DNA of 64,000 nucleotides from Jacaranda mimosifolia (lineage: Eukaryota > Streptophyta > Magnoliopsida > Lamiales > Bignoniaceae): assembly GCA_018894105.1 (NCBI GenBank), contig CM032128.1, positions 21,681,001 to 21,745,000 on the forward strand, in the 5' to 3' direction. This document shows, in pieces, positions 25,035 to 36,489 of this stretch (positions are counted from its first letter, which is position 1; every line of letters begins with the position of its first letter). The notes below the pieces were generated by a model. It saw nothing but the letters and a program-made list of their open reading frames with translations. It was not told where the DNA came from and made no database searches. The position numbers were made by a program, and so were the translations under genes.

Positions 25035-25698
25035 TAGGCACGACAATGGGTTCGGGTAGATCGGGTCCCTGCCCCGGATCCATCTCTAATGAGGCGGGTT
25101 ATGAGTCAAATAAACGGGTTATGGGACGGGTTACGTGTCCTAATTTTATGGATCTGATTGGGTCCGGGGTAGGTTATGGGTTTAAATAAACCCGCCCCGA
25201 ATAATTAATATATAATATATGAACATAAAATATAAAAAATTAGGATTATAATAGCATATATATATTTCATCAAATAAATAATAATTTTGTACTCATTAAA
25301 TTATCATAAAAATGATGAAAAATATACTAAAATCAATTAATATGGATATTTTATTTTAAATTTTGAAAAATAGTGTTAGAAACTTATTATATATTAGATT
25401 CTAATTTTCTATACATGTATATATATTTTTTGTGTATGTTTATCTTAATCAATTTTAAAAATATATGGATTGTAAAATTATATATTTTAATAAAAAAATA
25501 AAAAAAAAAGAAAAAAAAAATGAATATGACAGGTTAGACCCATCGAGTTAGGAATTTAAAGTGGGGCGGGACGGGTTTAAAAGAGAGAGAGAGGGACGGG
25601 ACGGTCCCAAATCCAAATAGACATAGGTGGGGAGGAGTTTGAGTCCTGCCAAACTTGCGCCATTAGTTTGCCCCATACCCGTACCGTTGCCGCGCCTA
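25035..25698. mobile_element. hAT-like MITE with 8-bp target duplication
   Basis: The left end is TAGGCACGACAATGGGTTCG. The right end, read inward, is TAGGCGCGGCAACGGTACGG, giving imperfect inverted repeats of about 21 bp. The flanks are CCCATTCC (25027-25034) and CCCATCCC (25699-25706), a 7-of-8 match expected for an old hAT target duplication. The interior has the GGGTT/ACCCG-rich look of plant hAT MITEs and no transposase. It lies about 0.7 kb upstream of the transporter start codon. Confidence 0.65.
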
Positions 25699-26400
25699 CC
25701 CATCCCCACATGCTTAGTCGGTTCAGCAGTGTCAAATCAATTCCTGAGTTAATCCCATTTTGATTCGCACATATTTTGATTTTTGAGTACATAAGAGCAT
25801 TAAATACGTTAGCAGCACAGTAGCACAATGACAATTTTTTACTGAAAATTTGATTAATATATTTTCCATTTCTGCTCCTCACACGGTCTATATTCTATTT
25901 ATATCGTATTCTCTTGGTAAAAGGATTGATCAGATTTCAGATACTTTGCTAACATTACTTCATCAATTTCAGTGATCTGAAAAACCCTTCTCGGGTACAC
26001 TTATTTCTCTTCGTGCATACACAATCGTACACAAAAACGCATGTACATATATGTACAGACATTATACATACAAAAAACACACTTTCTTGCGGGTTGACGT
26101 GACTGATTTTGGTGAAGTATCAGATCTAGGGTTTACTACTGTTTTTTTACGTGTTTTGATATTGTTTGTTAAATGATACATATTATTTTAAATTCTATAT
26201 CATTCTCTGCAGCTGAGCTTGATTTGATGATTTAGATCTGTACTTCCCTCCAATTTGTTTATAAGATTGGAATGAGGTAAATGGATGTTGCGGTAATTCC
26301 CCTTCAGTTGAATAGTTTTGGTGTAATCATGGATTTTGTGATAAATTGTGTGTTTGACGGGTAGATATTGAGGTATTCGATAATAGAGGGCAGTGTGAAG
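25699..26400 (+). promoter_or_regulatory. Promoter and 5' leader region of the transporter gene
   Basis: This is non-coding DNA between the hAT-like element and the transporter ATG. A TATA-like CTATTTATATCG lies near 25893-25904. The 26100-26390 part looks transcribed and may contain a leader intron, but I could not fix its borders. Confidence 0.35.
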
Positions 26401-29400
26401 ATGAGCGACGGCCAGCGGTATCAGCTGGGGACGATTGGAGCGTTGAGTCTTTCGGTGGTTTCGTCGGTGTCTATTGTGATTTGCAACAAGGCGCTAATTA
26501 GCACTCTTGGCTTCACTTTCGGTGAGAACTTTATGGATTTAATCCATCTATTTAATGTTAATAAGATTAACAATTGCGCTGTTATGCCTGTCATATTTTA
26601 GTCATTTTTCTCAACCAGGTGTCTTGTTTAGATGTTTTTGCCCCTCTGAAACATTTTGCTTTGAATTTTCCAATCTTGTAATTGGTTAGGAGTCATTCAG
26701 TTCTTGGTGGCACAAACCATATAGTGCAAGGGGTTTGCTGAAGATCATGTTATGCTGTATTTTTATTGATAGAATCAAGTCCAGGTTTGATATTTCTGTT
26801 TACAAAGGAAATAGTAGATAGTAGGTGGTCTATTGACATCTAGACAACTGTGGCCTGCATTCTGCATTTTCTTTTTTGGTTGATTCAGATAAGGAGTAAT
26901 GTCAACGTGAATTGCAGAAGTTGAAATATTCTTGAATTGGCCATCAGCAATGGATATGAAATATTTTGTAGAGTTTGTAAGTGTGCATTAATGACGTCAA
27001 ACCATATAGGCAGGGAAATTGGAACTCCTTTATTAGATGATGGTGCTTTCTATGTTTACCTTTCTTTTCATCAAAGAATAGCCACTTGATGCTTGGGTAA
27101 GTATGAGAATTTTGACAGGAATTGTTGTGCATCCTATATGTCGTAGAATTAGCTTAGTAGCTTTTCCTTTGTGGTGATTCACAATTATGTCTTTGACTCT
27201 GTTGAAAATTACATTTTCTTCACACTTGATGCTTCTGTAAATTATAAAGGGAAATCAAGCATTTTAATGCAAGCAATCAAAGGCAGGTACTGAATAAACA
27301 AATGCTCGTCTTTTTGTCAAACATGAAAAATCCACAGAAGGGCCAAGCTGCAAGCAATAGCTTAGTAGCAGCTTCATTTTGACGTGGGTGGATTTTTGTT
27401 AAGAGTAACATCACATGGAAAGGTGTGTTTGGATGTAATTGTTATGCACCAGTGAAGTATACAACTGTCAGCTCTGTTGGACATGAGACAATTTCTTTTT
27501 CAAAATCCTCCCAGCCTCCCTATAGAAAAAGGACATGTTATTGCTCCTATAATATGATATTGCTTCCTAACAGTGTATGCAGAACAAGATCTTTTCCTTT
27601 TTAAACAAAATGAGACAAACTCTAGGACCAACAATATCAAAACTATTTGTAGCCGGTGGATCTGGAAATAGAGTTTTGGTGGTTGCACTTAGTGATATCA
27701 ACCCTATGATTTCTTGCACCCAACTGTGTCTGGAGAATTCTTACAAGTCAGGCTAAGAGCTATGTATGCTAATACCACTCTCCCTCTTGATATGATTTCT
27801 TGCACCCAACTGTGTCTAGATGTTTATGGAGAAAGTCAAAATGGCAGTGCTGATGGGATAAAGTCTACCACATATGTGTTGGAAATGTCTTCTTTAGTAT
27901 GGGGTCTTCTTTACTTACCGTTTCCTATTTTGATGGAAGTGCTGTTCTTTTACTCATTTTGTCAAGGAAGAGTTTTTTCCAGTTGTTTTTCTTTTCCCTG
28001 TCTACTGGAGCTGGCTGAGAAAGGAGTTGCAAGTTGATATTTTTAGTTATGGGTCTTATGACTAGAACTGTGCTAGACTGCTAGGTAATTGGACTTCAGT
28101 ATCTTTTCATTTGGGGCTGGCTTCTCAAAAATGGCATTCTAGTCTCACTCTTCCAGGATTCATCAGAGTTGTGACTTCATGTGTTCTAGTCTATATTTGG
28201 CTTGTATCTACTTTGGTGCATTTTCAGTTATCATTTTAACAATTAGTGCATTCAATCTGAACTCTGAAATGGAGTTCATTAACTTTTATTGTTGATGATG
28301 TGAATTTTGACAATGTTGAGACGTGTGAACTGTGAACTAAAAATCTTCTCTTGAAGTTGAAGCGAGTTCGTTCGGTGGATACAATTATTTAGTATCTAAA
28401 CAAGCTTATTTATATTTCTAGTCAATATTCTAGAAGTATGTATTACACCTCCAAATCTTATTTCTGAAGCTGCTTATCATGTTGCATACATGATTGAAGG
28501 TCATTATTAATTTTTTAATTTGAATATATCAAAACTCAATATGAGAAATCATTATTCACTTGTATTTTATTTTATTATCTTTTCTTGTCCTCCATTCAGT
28601 AGTCTTTGAAGCCATGCTACATTTGGTTGCGCTTTTTAAATTCTTGAAGTCATTATTAACTGTGGTTCTCTCCCATCATTTTGCTTTCTCAGCGACAACT
28701 CTGACTAGCTGGCATCTCCTTGTCACATTTTGTTCTCTTCATATTGCTCTATGGATGAAATGGTTTGAGCACAAGCCTTTTGATCCAAGAGCTGTGATGG
28801 GATTTGGAATTCTGAATGGAACATCAATTGGACTTCTAAATCTTAGCCTCGGTTTCAATTCTGTGGGTTTCTATCAGGTTAATCTCTCTTGCTCAGCCAT
28901 TGTTTATGAACTAAAGTTTTGGCATGTAAGTCAGGATCCAAATAGCTTTTATTTTTATATGCTTCTCTGCCAACAATATAACAATCACATTATAAAGTTA
29001 ACCTTCCAGGGTCTAGCTGTAATCAGGTAATATTAAAATAATTTCACTTGTAGCTCATGAAGCCGTAATTCTATGTTGTCCAAAATCATTTTGTTTTCAA
29101 GAATCACGTTAGCTAGTCCTGTCTAGTTGAGAGTTTGGATCAGTGGTCTGGCGCATGTACATGAAATAGAAGGGGCATTGTAACCCTGGGGAACAATATC
29201 AGTTTTGTCAGAGTAGTTGCTCAAGGGAAAAATGGATTTCGCGGAGATGTATCTTGATATCTTGCAGTTGAATACATAGGCCTTCAGTTTCTTGCGGTGG
29301 TTGATAATTACTTCCAGAATAGACTCTAGCTAATGGAATAAAAAGTTAACCTTTAGTTAGTATTATAGTGTTTTACTTGCTATTCTCTCCAATCTAGTTC

Positions 29401-31696
29401 ATTTCGTCAACACTATCATTCCTACTCTGTTGTTATTTCGTAACAGTTACAGTTTACAAATGTTCATCTTATGGTTTATGCATTTCAGATGACAAAATTG
29501 GCAATTATTCCCTGCACTGTCCTTTTGGAGACTCTGTTCTTCAGGAAAATATTCAGGTCAGATTTTTGCATCAGTCTTATTACAATTTTGTCTTAGTTTG
29601 TCTGTCATCTATGTAATACGGTCTACATGAGGTCTTAAGCCCCCAGTTTTACTGCCAATACTTTTCATGATTGATCCCAATGCTTTCTCATGTTTTTATG
29701 AACGGCATGCTTATTCTTACCAGCATACTAGATATTGCTCATTGAAAAGAGAAAAACCATTTTTCAATATCATTAACATACGTTATAAGTTTCAGAATGT
29801 TCTGGTGTACATTGTGACTGTAGTAATAATCTCCTGATTTTTCCAATGGGATTTATATGATGGGGACCCTTATTTCAACTTTTGCAATTTTGTCCAATGT
29901 CCACAATGTATATGCACATCATGCTAGTTGTTAAGTAAAACATGTGTGCTCCTATCTGGGAACAGCCAGCACTGCATTTGCCCCTTATCAGAAAAGATTC
30001 TACAAATTCCTTGATATATGATGGGGGTCTTCTGATGTGCACCTTGTGAAACCACTAGAAGCAGATAATAGCTTAAAATAAACTCAGTAACTATGTTATC
30101 TTTGGTTACTCCTTAATAAAACAAAACAGCCTAACCTTAGCTGTATAATTTACATCTTCTCACTTGGTTTGATACATTCTTTTGGCCATTTGCTCTCGCA
30201 GTAAATCAATGATATTTGTCCATTAGGCCAATAATTGTTGGTAATATTTGGGAGTGTTTTCTTTACCATAATGTTCTTCATAATTTTAGTTGTTTTTGCG
30301 ACTAATCAATTATCTTTTCTATATACATTTTTTGATTTTACTTGAATATGCTAAATCTGGATGTGGTACATCCACTAGACATGCTATAACTTGGATGGAT
30401 CCACAATTCCGCATCTCTGTTTCCGTATTGACTATGTGCATGCCAAATTTTTCTCATCAACTTTAACTTAGTGTATTAAATATTTTCGTGTTCATGTATT
30501 GTTTTTGAATTCCGGCTGCTAATACTTTGTCGACCACTGTTTGCAGTAAGAACGTCCAGCTCTCACTCGCTGTTCTTCTCATGGGTGTTGGAATTGCAAC
30601 AGTGACTGATCTGCAGCTTAATGTCCTGGGTTCTATCCTGTCTCTGCTTGCAGTTGTTACAACTTGTGTTGCCCAAATTGTATCCTCAGCTGTTTTATTG
30701 TACTTATTCTCTCCCATCCCCCACCCCAGAAAAACACATAAAGGAAAAAAAGAAACCCCACAAATTGTTTTACAAAATATAGACTAACTTGGAGAAGAAA
30801 GGTTACTTTATATTTGGCATACTGAAATTTTCAGCAGTTTGCCTTTTTGTGCATCCTCTCTGCAATTTTGTGGATCAAAAGTTCAATTTTCATTTCGCTT
30901 ACTGAAAATTTCGGCAGTTCGATTTGCATGATTCCTCTTATAAATTGTGGGATCTTAACTTCAAATACCATCAGATGACAAACACCATTCAGAAGAAGTT
31001 CAAGGTTTCTTCAACTCAACTTCTGTACCAGTCTTGTCCCTATCAGGCAATCACACTGTTCATCACTGGACCATTTGTAGATGGACTGTTGACCAACCAG
31101 AATGTATTTGCTTTCAATTACACTCCTCAAGTGCTAGTAAGGACTGAAACTCTTTCCTTGCAACTGGTAGATTATATGCAGCACTAAACTTTGTTTTGTT
31201 TTATGACAGGCATTTATTGTCCTATCCTGCTTAATTTCAGTTTCTGTGAACTTCAGTACCTTTCTTGTAATCGGAAAGACATCACCAGTCACTTATCAGG
31301 TCCTAGGGCATTTAAAAACATGCCTTGTTTTAGCATTTGGCTATGTTCTTCTACGAGACCCCTTCAGCTGGCGGAACATTTTAGGGATCTTGATAGCTAT
31401 AGTAGGAATGGTATTGTATTCGTATTATTGCACTGTGGAGAACCAGCAAAAGGCAATTGCTGAAGCAGCACAGTTATCGCAGGTCTTTTATTTGATCTGT
31501 TGCAATTCATTCCCATCCCTTTTTATGCATTTGAATTGGAGAAAATTTGTGCGCTAATTCTCTATTTCTGTGTATGAAGGTCAAGGAAAATGAATCTGAT
31601 CCTCTGTTAAATGTTGAAAATGGAAGTGGTATTCTAACTGATGGAGGTGTTGCAAGAGCTCCAGGATGGAATTCAAACAAGGACCTGCATGCTTAA
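26401..31696 (+). CDS. UXT: UDP-xylose transporter-type nucleotide-sugar transporter (7 exons)
   Basis: This is a multi-pass carrier of the NST/TPT family that would move UDP-xylose from the cytosol into ER/Golgi for wall polysaccharide synthesis; substrate is by family. Exons: 26401-26521, 28693-28877, 29489-29556, 30547-30679, 30975-31136, 31210-31482 and 31580-31696. All introns are GT-AG and phases agree, giving 352 residues, normal for the family. Hallmarks are QLGTIGALSLSVVSSVSIV at the N-terminus, LTSWHLLVTFCSLH, GFGILNGTSIGLLNLSLGF, MTKLAIIPCTVLLET, TNTIQKKFKVSSTQLLYQS and VIGKTSPVTYQVLGHLKT, with a short polar cytosolic tail ending NSNKDLHA. About ten hydrophobic segments are evident. 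The start at 26401 (MSDGQRYQ) is chosen over an in-frame ATG at 26368 because it matches the family start. Intron 1 is 2.17 kb. Which UXT paralogue it is cannot be said. Confidence 0.93.
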
Positions 31697-33518
31697 AACT
31701 TCCTTGGTACTAATTCATTTACCTAGTTTATGTGGAGTGGAACTATTTCAGTGATGAAGAGGTTGCTGCAATGGATTCCATACATTATGGAGTATGAGTT
31801 CCTTGTTTCGATAGATTGAACTTCTGTTCACAAGTAGTAGTAGAGCTAAAATGATATGTCTTTTTGATGAAACAGTTTTGTATACACTAGGCGTGCCAAT
31901 AGAATCTATAATCTTTGATTATAGCTTCCTTCTTGTGAAGCAAATGTTTCAGCCTTTTGATATGGATATGCATTTTTAAAGAGTCAAAAACATATTCTTG
32001 GATTTGCTTCTTGCAGTTGTGGAATTTGTGTCTTAACTCCTATCTAATTTCTTGTGGTAGTATTCACTTTTTTGATCACAGGTTCAGAATCTTGGCTTTA
32101 AATCAAAACCCTCCAACCTTCAGCTTGCGTGAAATTTTCTGAATTGAGTTGCGCAGAGGTAGGAATGAATCTTGATGTTAGATATTACTTTTTGAGTGCA
32201 TTTCATACATTTAATCGATGCATCAGTTATGCTCACCGTTTTCAACTGGCTCGTATAAATCACTTATCTATTAGATTCCCGCACATATTTAATTGCAAAT
32301 GACTTACTGGCACTAATTTATTTTGGATGATATTTTTCAATATTTTTTTATAGACAGAAGTAGTATTTAGAAATGCAATAATCTATACTATGTTTCTTAA
32401 CCTTTTTATCTTCCCAATTCGTCTTATCTTTCCAATTCTTCATGCAAACATGAAGAACCAATGCAATGAAAAATTAGGCTGTTTTAATAAAATGGGAGAC
32501 TTAAGCCAAAACATAAAAATGAGGCTTTTAATATATATTAAAAAATTAATTTTTCAATACATATTTCTTTTTAGTAATCAATTTATATTTTATACAAAAA
32601 AAAAAATTCGTATAAAATATTATTATCTAAATTTATTTTTTGATTTTTTTAAAATGTAAAATTATTAATTATACTTTTATAATTAATTTCATCAAATATT
32701 TTATTTTAATTGATAGCATAGCTAACTTATATTATCTTTTTTGAGATATTGACAGATTTTATTAGTTTTAATTTTTAAAAATTTATTTTGGAAAAAGAAA
32801 AATAATTTTAAGAAATAAAACCTTGATTTATAGTAAAAGAGAATTAGCGTTGGAAAAAAATGAATGAGATAGGATTTTACAAGTAAAAGAATAAGAATTA
32901 CAAGGATAGTAGAGATTTAGGAGAATTAAAAGTAATAAAATTTAAATTTATATTTTTAGTTAATTATTTATTGTAAGTTTAACTTGTAAGATCTCCAAAT
33001 TAAAGGCCTTATACCTTTTTTTAGGCCTAACTTGTTTGAAAAAGAATATATATTTATATATATATGAAGCTTCTAAATTAAAGGCCTAATCTTTTTAGGC
33101 CTATAATGTGAAAAATATAGACCTTTATTTTTTTATTTTTTTATTTTTGAGGCATAAGATATAGAAGAAAATACATATAGGAGGTCTCCAAAATTTGTAG
33201 GTTTAAGGTGATCGCCTTTCTTTGTTAAAGGTAGAGCCACTCTTGTGAAGAATTAGTACAACTCAAAAAAGTACTCAAATAGAAATATTTGTTGAATCTT
33301 TTGTTATCTTTCTTAAATTAGATATGAGACCCTTTTTCGGGTAAAGATGATAGTCAATAAATGGGAAAATAAAAATTGATGCTCAAGTTAAATGAGTGGC
33401 GCTACATTTTTCTACAGATGATTATATTGAGTGTCTTATTAGTATTATTATTTTTTTAATATGTTTTTTGACCATATTAACTTAGCATTTGTTCTTATGG
33501 TGCACACCAATAGAAGAA
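31697..33518. other. Transporter 3' region and AT-rich intergenic DNA
   Basis: The first few hundred bases probably contain the 3' untranslated region. The rest is AT-rich without a gene. A partly repeated AAATTAAAGGCCTNAT...TTTTTAGGCCTA motif occurs twice at about 33000-33105. Confidence 0.5.
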
Positions 33519-34243
33519 CTAGCAATGTACTCATGTTATGCACGAATTTTTTAAAATAATATATAAAAATATTATTGTGAATTATAGATATAATTAAAAA
33601 TAATTATAAATTCAAAATATTACGAAAAATGGTCAAGCAATGAGTAAAATTACATGGTATTCCAACATATCAAAATCAGGTATTTAAAAGTTTGAACATG
33701 CAAAGATATTAAAGAATATGAAATTTTATACATGATGTTATGGAAGATAAATTTCAAAATTATTCAATAAAAAATTAAAAAAAATTCAAAACTTCCAAAG
33801 GTAAAAGCCTATAAGTAAGATTATAATTTAATGCAACAAAAACTAAAAGATAATTGCATTAGAAAATGAAAATATATGAAAAGTATAGAGCACAAGATTA
33901 ATAGGTTAAAAGTTGTTATAAAAACTTAGAATTGTAACATTTTTATAAGATTACTTTAGATTAAAAAGACAATGACTATATACTAAGTTGAAACTTAAAC
34001 TATAAAGAGTCAGATAATAGTATGCAAAAAATATTCAAAAATTAAGAAAAATCTTATCTTATTTTTAGGTTTTTATTAAAGATCAATCAAGTTAAGACCA
34101 ACCTATGATAGTAAAAATAAAAAATTGAAAAAATAAAATAAATCTAAAAAAAATTAATTATAAAGTTAAAGTAATATTAGAATATAAGTTAATAAGAAAA
34201 CCTTTCAATTTGATTCATTGCTTAGTTGAAGAAAAAAGAATAT
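33519..34243 (-). mobile_element. Helitron-like AT-rich element, copy 2 (inverted)
   Basis: Read on the reverse strand it starts CAACTAAGCAATGAATC and follows copy 1 (18214-18919) for about 700 bp. It ends with CGTGCATAACATGAG and then TTGCTAG before T at 33518. The shared end structure in two diverged copies supports a real element, although the hairpin is imperfect and no Rep/helicase is present. Confidence 0.5.
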
Positions 34244-34878
34244 AACATCACTAATAAAAATTTAAAATAATACTAAATTGATAAAGTAAATTTAAACTCA
34301 AAATTTATTTTAAAATAGGACTAAATGAGAGGATATGAGGATTAAATTAGAATGTAAAAGAAATGGGCAAAATGAATTATTACATTTATTCGTAAAATTT
34401 CTTTGCATAAATATAACTGGATCTTCATACTATGTTGCACAAATAGTAGAACAAAATAAAGTTAGATATATATTTTGATGGATTAAATTATGCCCATTGT
34501 TATAAATTTTTTAAAAAAAGAGTTAATGGGTGTATTTTCAATTAATACAACCATCTCGTAATTTTTTCAAATAGATCAAGATTGATTTAAAGAATATATA
34601 TAACGAAGTAGTATATAAATTTTTTAAAAAGAGTTTGAATTGTACATATTTATTCATACATAATTACATATATATGAGTAAAAAAAATTGATGGGCTTTA
34701 AAAATTATGAATATTTAAAAACTGAAAATTCTAAATATATTAGAATCAAAGAATAGATCTCATCCTATAAAATTAGATAAATAAAAAAAAAAAAGAATTT
34801 AAAAGTAAAAAAAATTCAAAAATATTTTTATACTGATAACATAACTGAAAGAATGAATAAAAAGATATTAAATATAAC
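34244..34878. other. AT-rich intergenic DNA
   Basis: I see no gene or structured repeat here. Confidence 0.6.
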
Positions 34879-35067
34879 TTGTCAAAATATTCACTTTTTT
34901 CTGTTTATACTTTTATAGTTCGAAAAATGCATTCATGCATTGAATGCTTAGACTTCGATATGTATGTGGGGAGATCATTGATTGACGTGTATGTAAAATG
35001 TGGTGAACTGAGTGTTGTGCACATATTGTTTGATGAAATGCCACTAAGCTGTTCATCATATATTTAA
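34879..35067 (+). pseudogene. PPR protein fragment
   Basis: The translation KMHSCIECLDFDMYVGRSL then IDVYVKCGELSVVHILFDEMP matches the consensus of plant pentatricopeptide repeats, H....G...D.....L...Y.KCG....A..LFDEMP. Such proteins bind organellar RNA and normally carry ten or more repeats. Only about one and a half repeats remain here and no start or continuation is evident on either side, so this is a relic of a PLS-type PPR gene. Confidence 0.65.
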
Positions 35068-36489
35068 AGAAATACGTTGGTTAAAAGTGGTGTACAACAG
35101 AAGAGTCGGAGTTGCACCCCCAACATCAACTGAGAAGCCATTGAGCAAAATTGGGCAATTAAAGAATATAGAGCATGCAATGTCGGTCAAGCATGGAGTA
35201 CAGAAATTTACATCCTAAGTTGGAGACCTTGACACCATGAGGAAATATCTTCGCTAGAAATGTAGGACATAAATGGCTATAATGGGGAGAAGCAACCACT
35301 AGGGGAATGTATTTATCTCACCTCCGAGTATGAGATCGGGCATCGTTGTCTAGGGAATGGATTCAGCAGCATAGGTCATTGCCTGGAATTGGTGGCTGGG
35401 AGGGATAAATAGCTATTAGGTTTGGTGAAGTGGGAGGGCACTACCCTACGCCTCTCTTTTGGCAACTACTTAGTTCCCTCTAGAGTCAAGGAGGCTTCTT
35501 GATTTCTTTGAGAGGATTGAGTCTCGAGTTGTGGGTGTTTGGCTGCATATAAGAGAAGTACTTTTGCAGTAGCTTGAGCAGATGCATCTTCAATTAGCCA
35601 TAGTAAAGCTTCTTGTGAGATATGCTGCACCGAATCTTCTGAGGACAGGTTATGGGTGAAATTTCTAATGCCGAAGGCACTAAATGTGGTTGCTACTAAC
35701 TTCCTCTCTTGAGGGGGAAACTAGTGTAGTTGAGTCTTGAGTTCTTGATCTCATTTGTATTATCAGCATTCAGATGAATTCGACGATTTATACATCAGGC
35801 CAAAAATGAAGTGGCTGGAATTTGTCTCCATAAGTCTCCTCAGAAATTCATAGTTTAATAATGATAGATGTTGTGCGTTTCTAATTTGCAAGCGTCCTTG
35901 TTTAGTAAGTTTGCTTGAATTATCAAAGTGATTTCATACTGTTGTGTCTCAAAATAGACCTCAGGACATTTTTTTAATTTGATTAAATATGATAAATTAA
36001 CCCTAAAATTAATTAACTAAGTAAATGGGTCAGAGAGTTCAAAGGACAAGCAAACCCATTAAAAGGGGGCAAAAAAACCCTAGTGGCCTTAAACCTATCA
36101 AGACTAAAATGTACAAGTACTAAGTCCCAGAGAAAAATGCAAAACACGAAATCATTTGTAAAAATTCTCAAAGTCGAAGAACTTTTGAGAAGAAAAGATC
36201 TTTCTGCATGCATTTTGGGAAGATGAATTGATACTCTACAATCTTCTGAAAAAGACATTGCTTAACTCAAAGGAAGAAAAATGAATGTTGAGTATGTAGG
36301 AGTAATCCATGATGAGAGACACTAACAGTCACTCGACCTCTCAATACGATAGGAGGAGGGATGACCACCAAGTTCCTCATTTGCCACAAATGAGGAAGGA
36401 GAATGCTGGCACGAAGGACCTGGCACTCGACAAATCTCAAAGTAGGAAGAGAAAGGCAGACGAATGAGAATTCAAAGTGCAAAAAGAGC
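35068..36489. other. Unassigned, probably repetitive DNA
   Basis: No gene is supported. A TGTTGTGTCTCAAAATAGAC at about 35940 looks like an LTR start (TGTTG), and the purine-rich sequence after it may be the leader or gag remnant of the Ty3 element that follows. I could not pair it with a 3' LTR. Confidence 0.35.

Noticed and set aside
27714..28037. Open frame of 107 codons within transporter intron 1
   Set aside because: It lies in an intron between two conserved exons, has no family motif and includes the short direct duplication.
33000..33105. AGGCCT-containing repeats as a regulatory element
   Set aside because: Only two diverged copies in AT-rich DNA with no gene nearby; no function can be supported.
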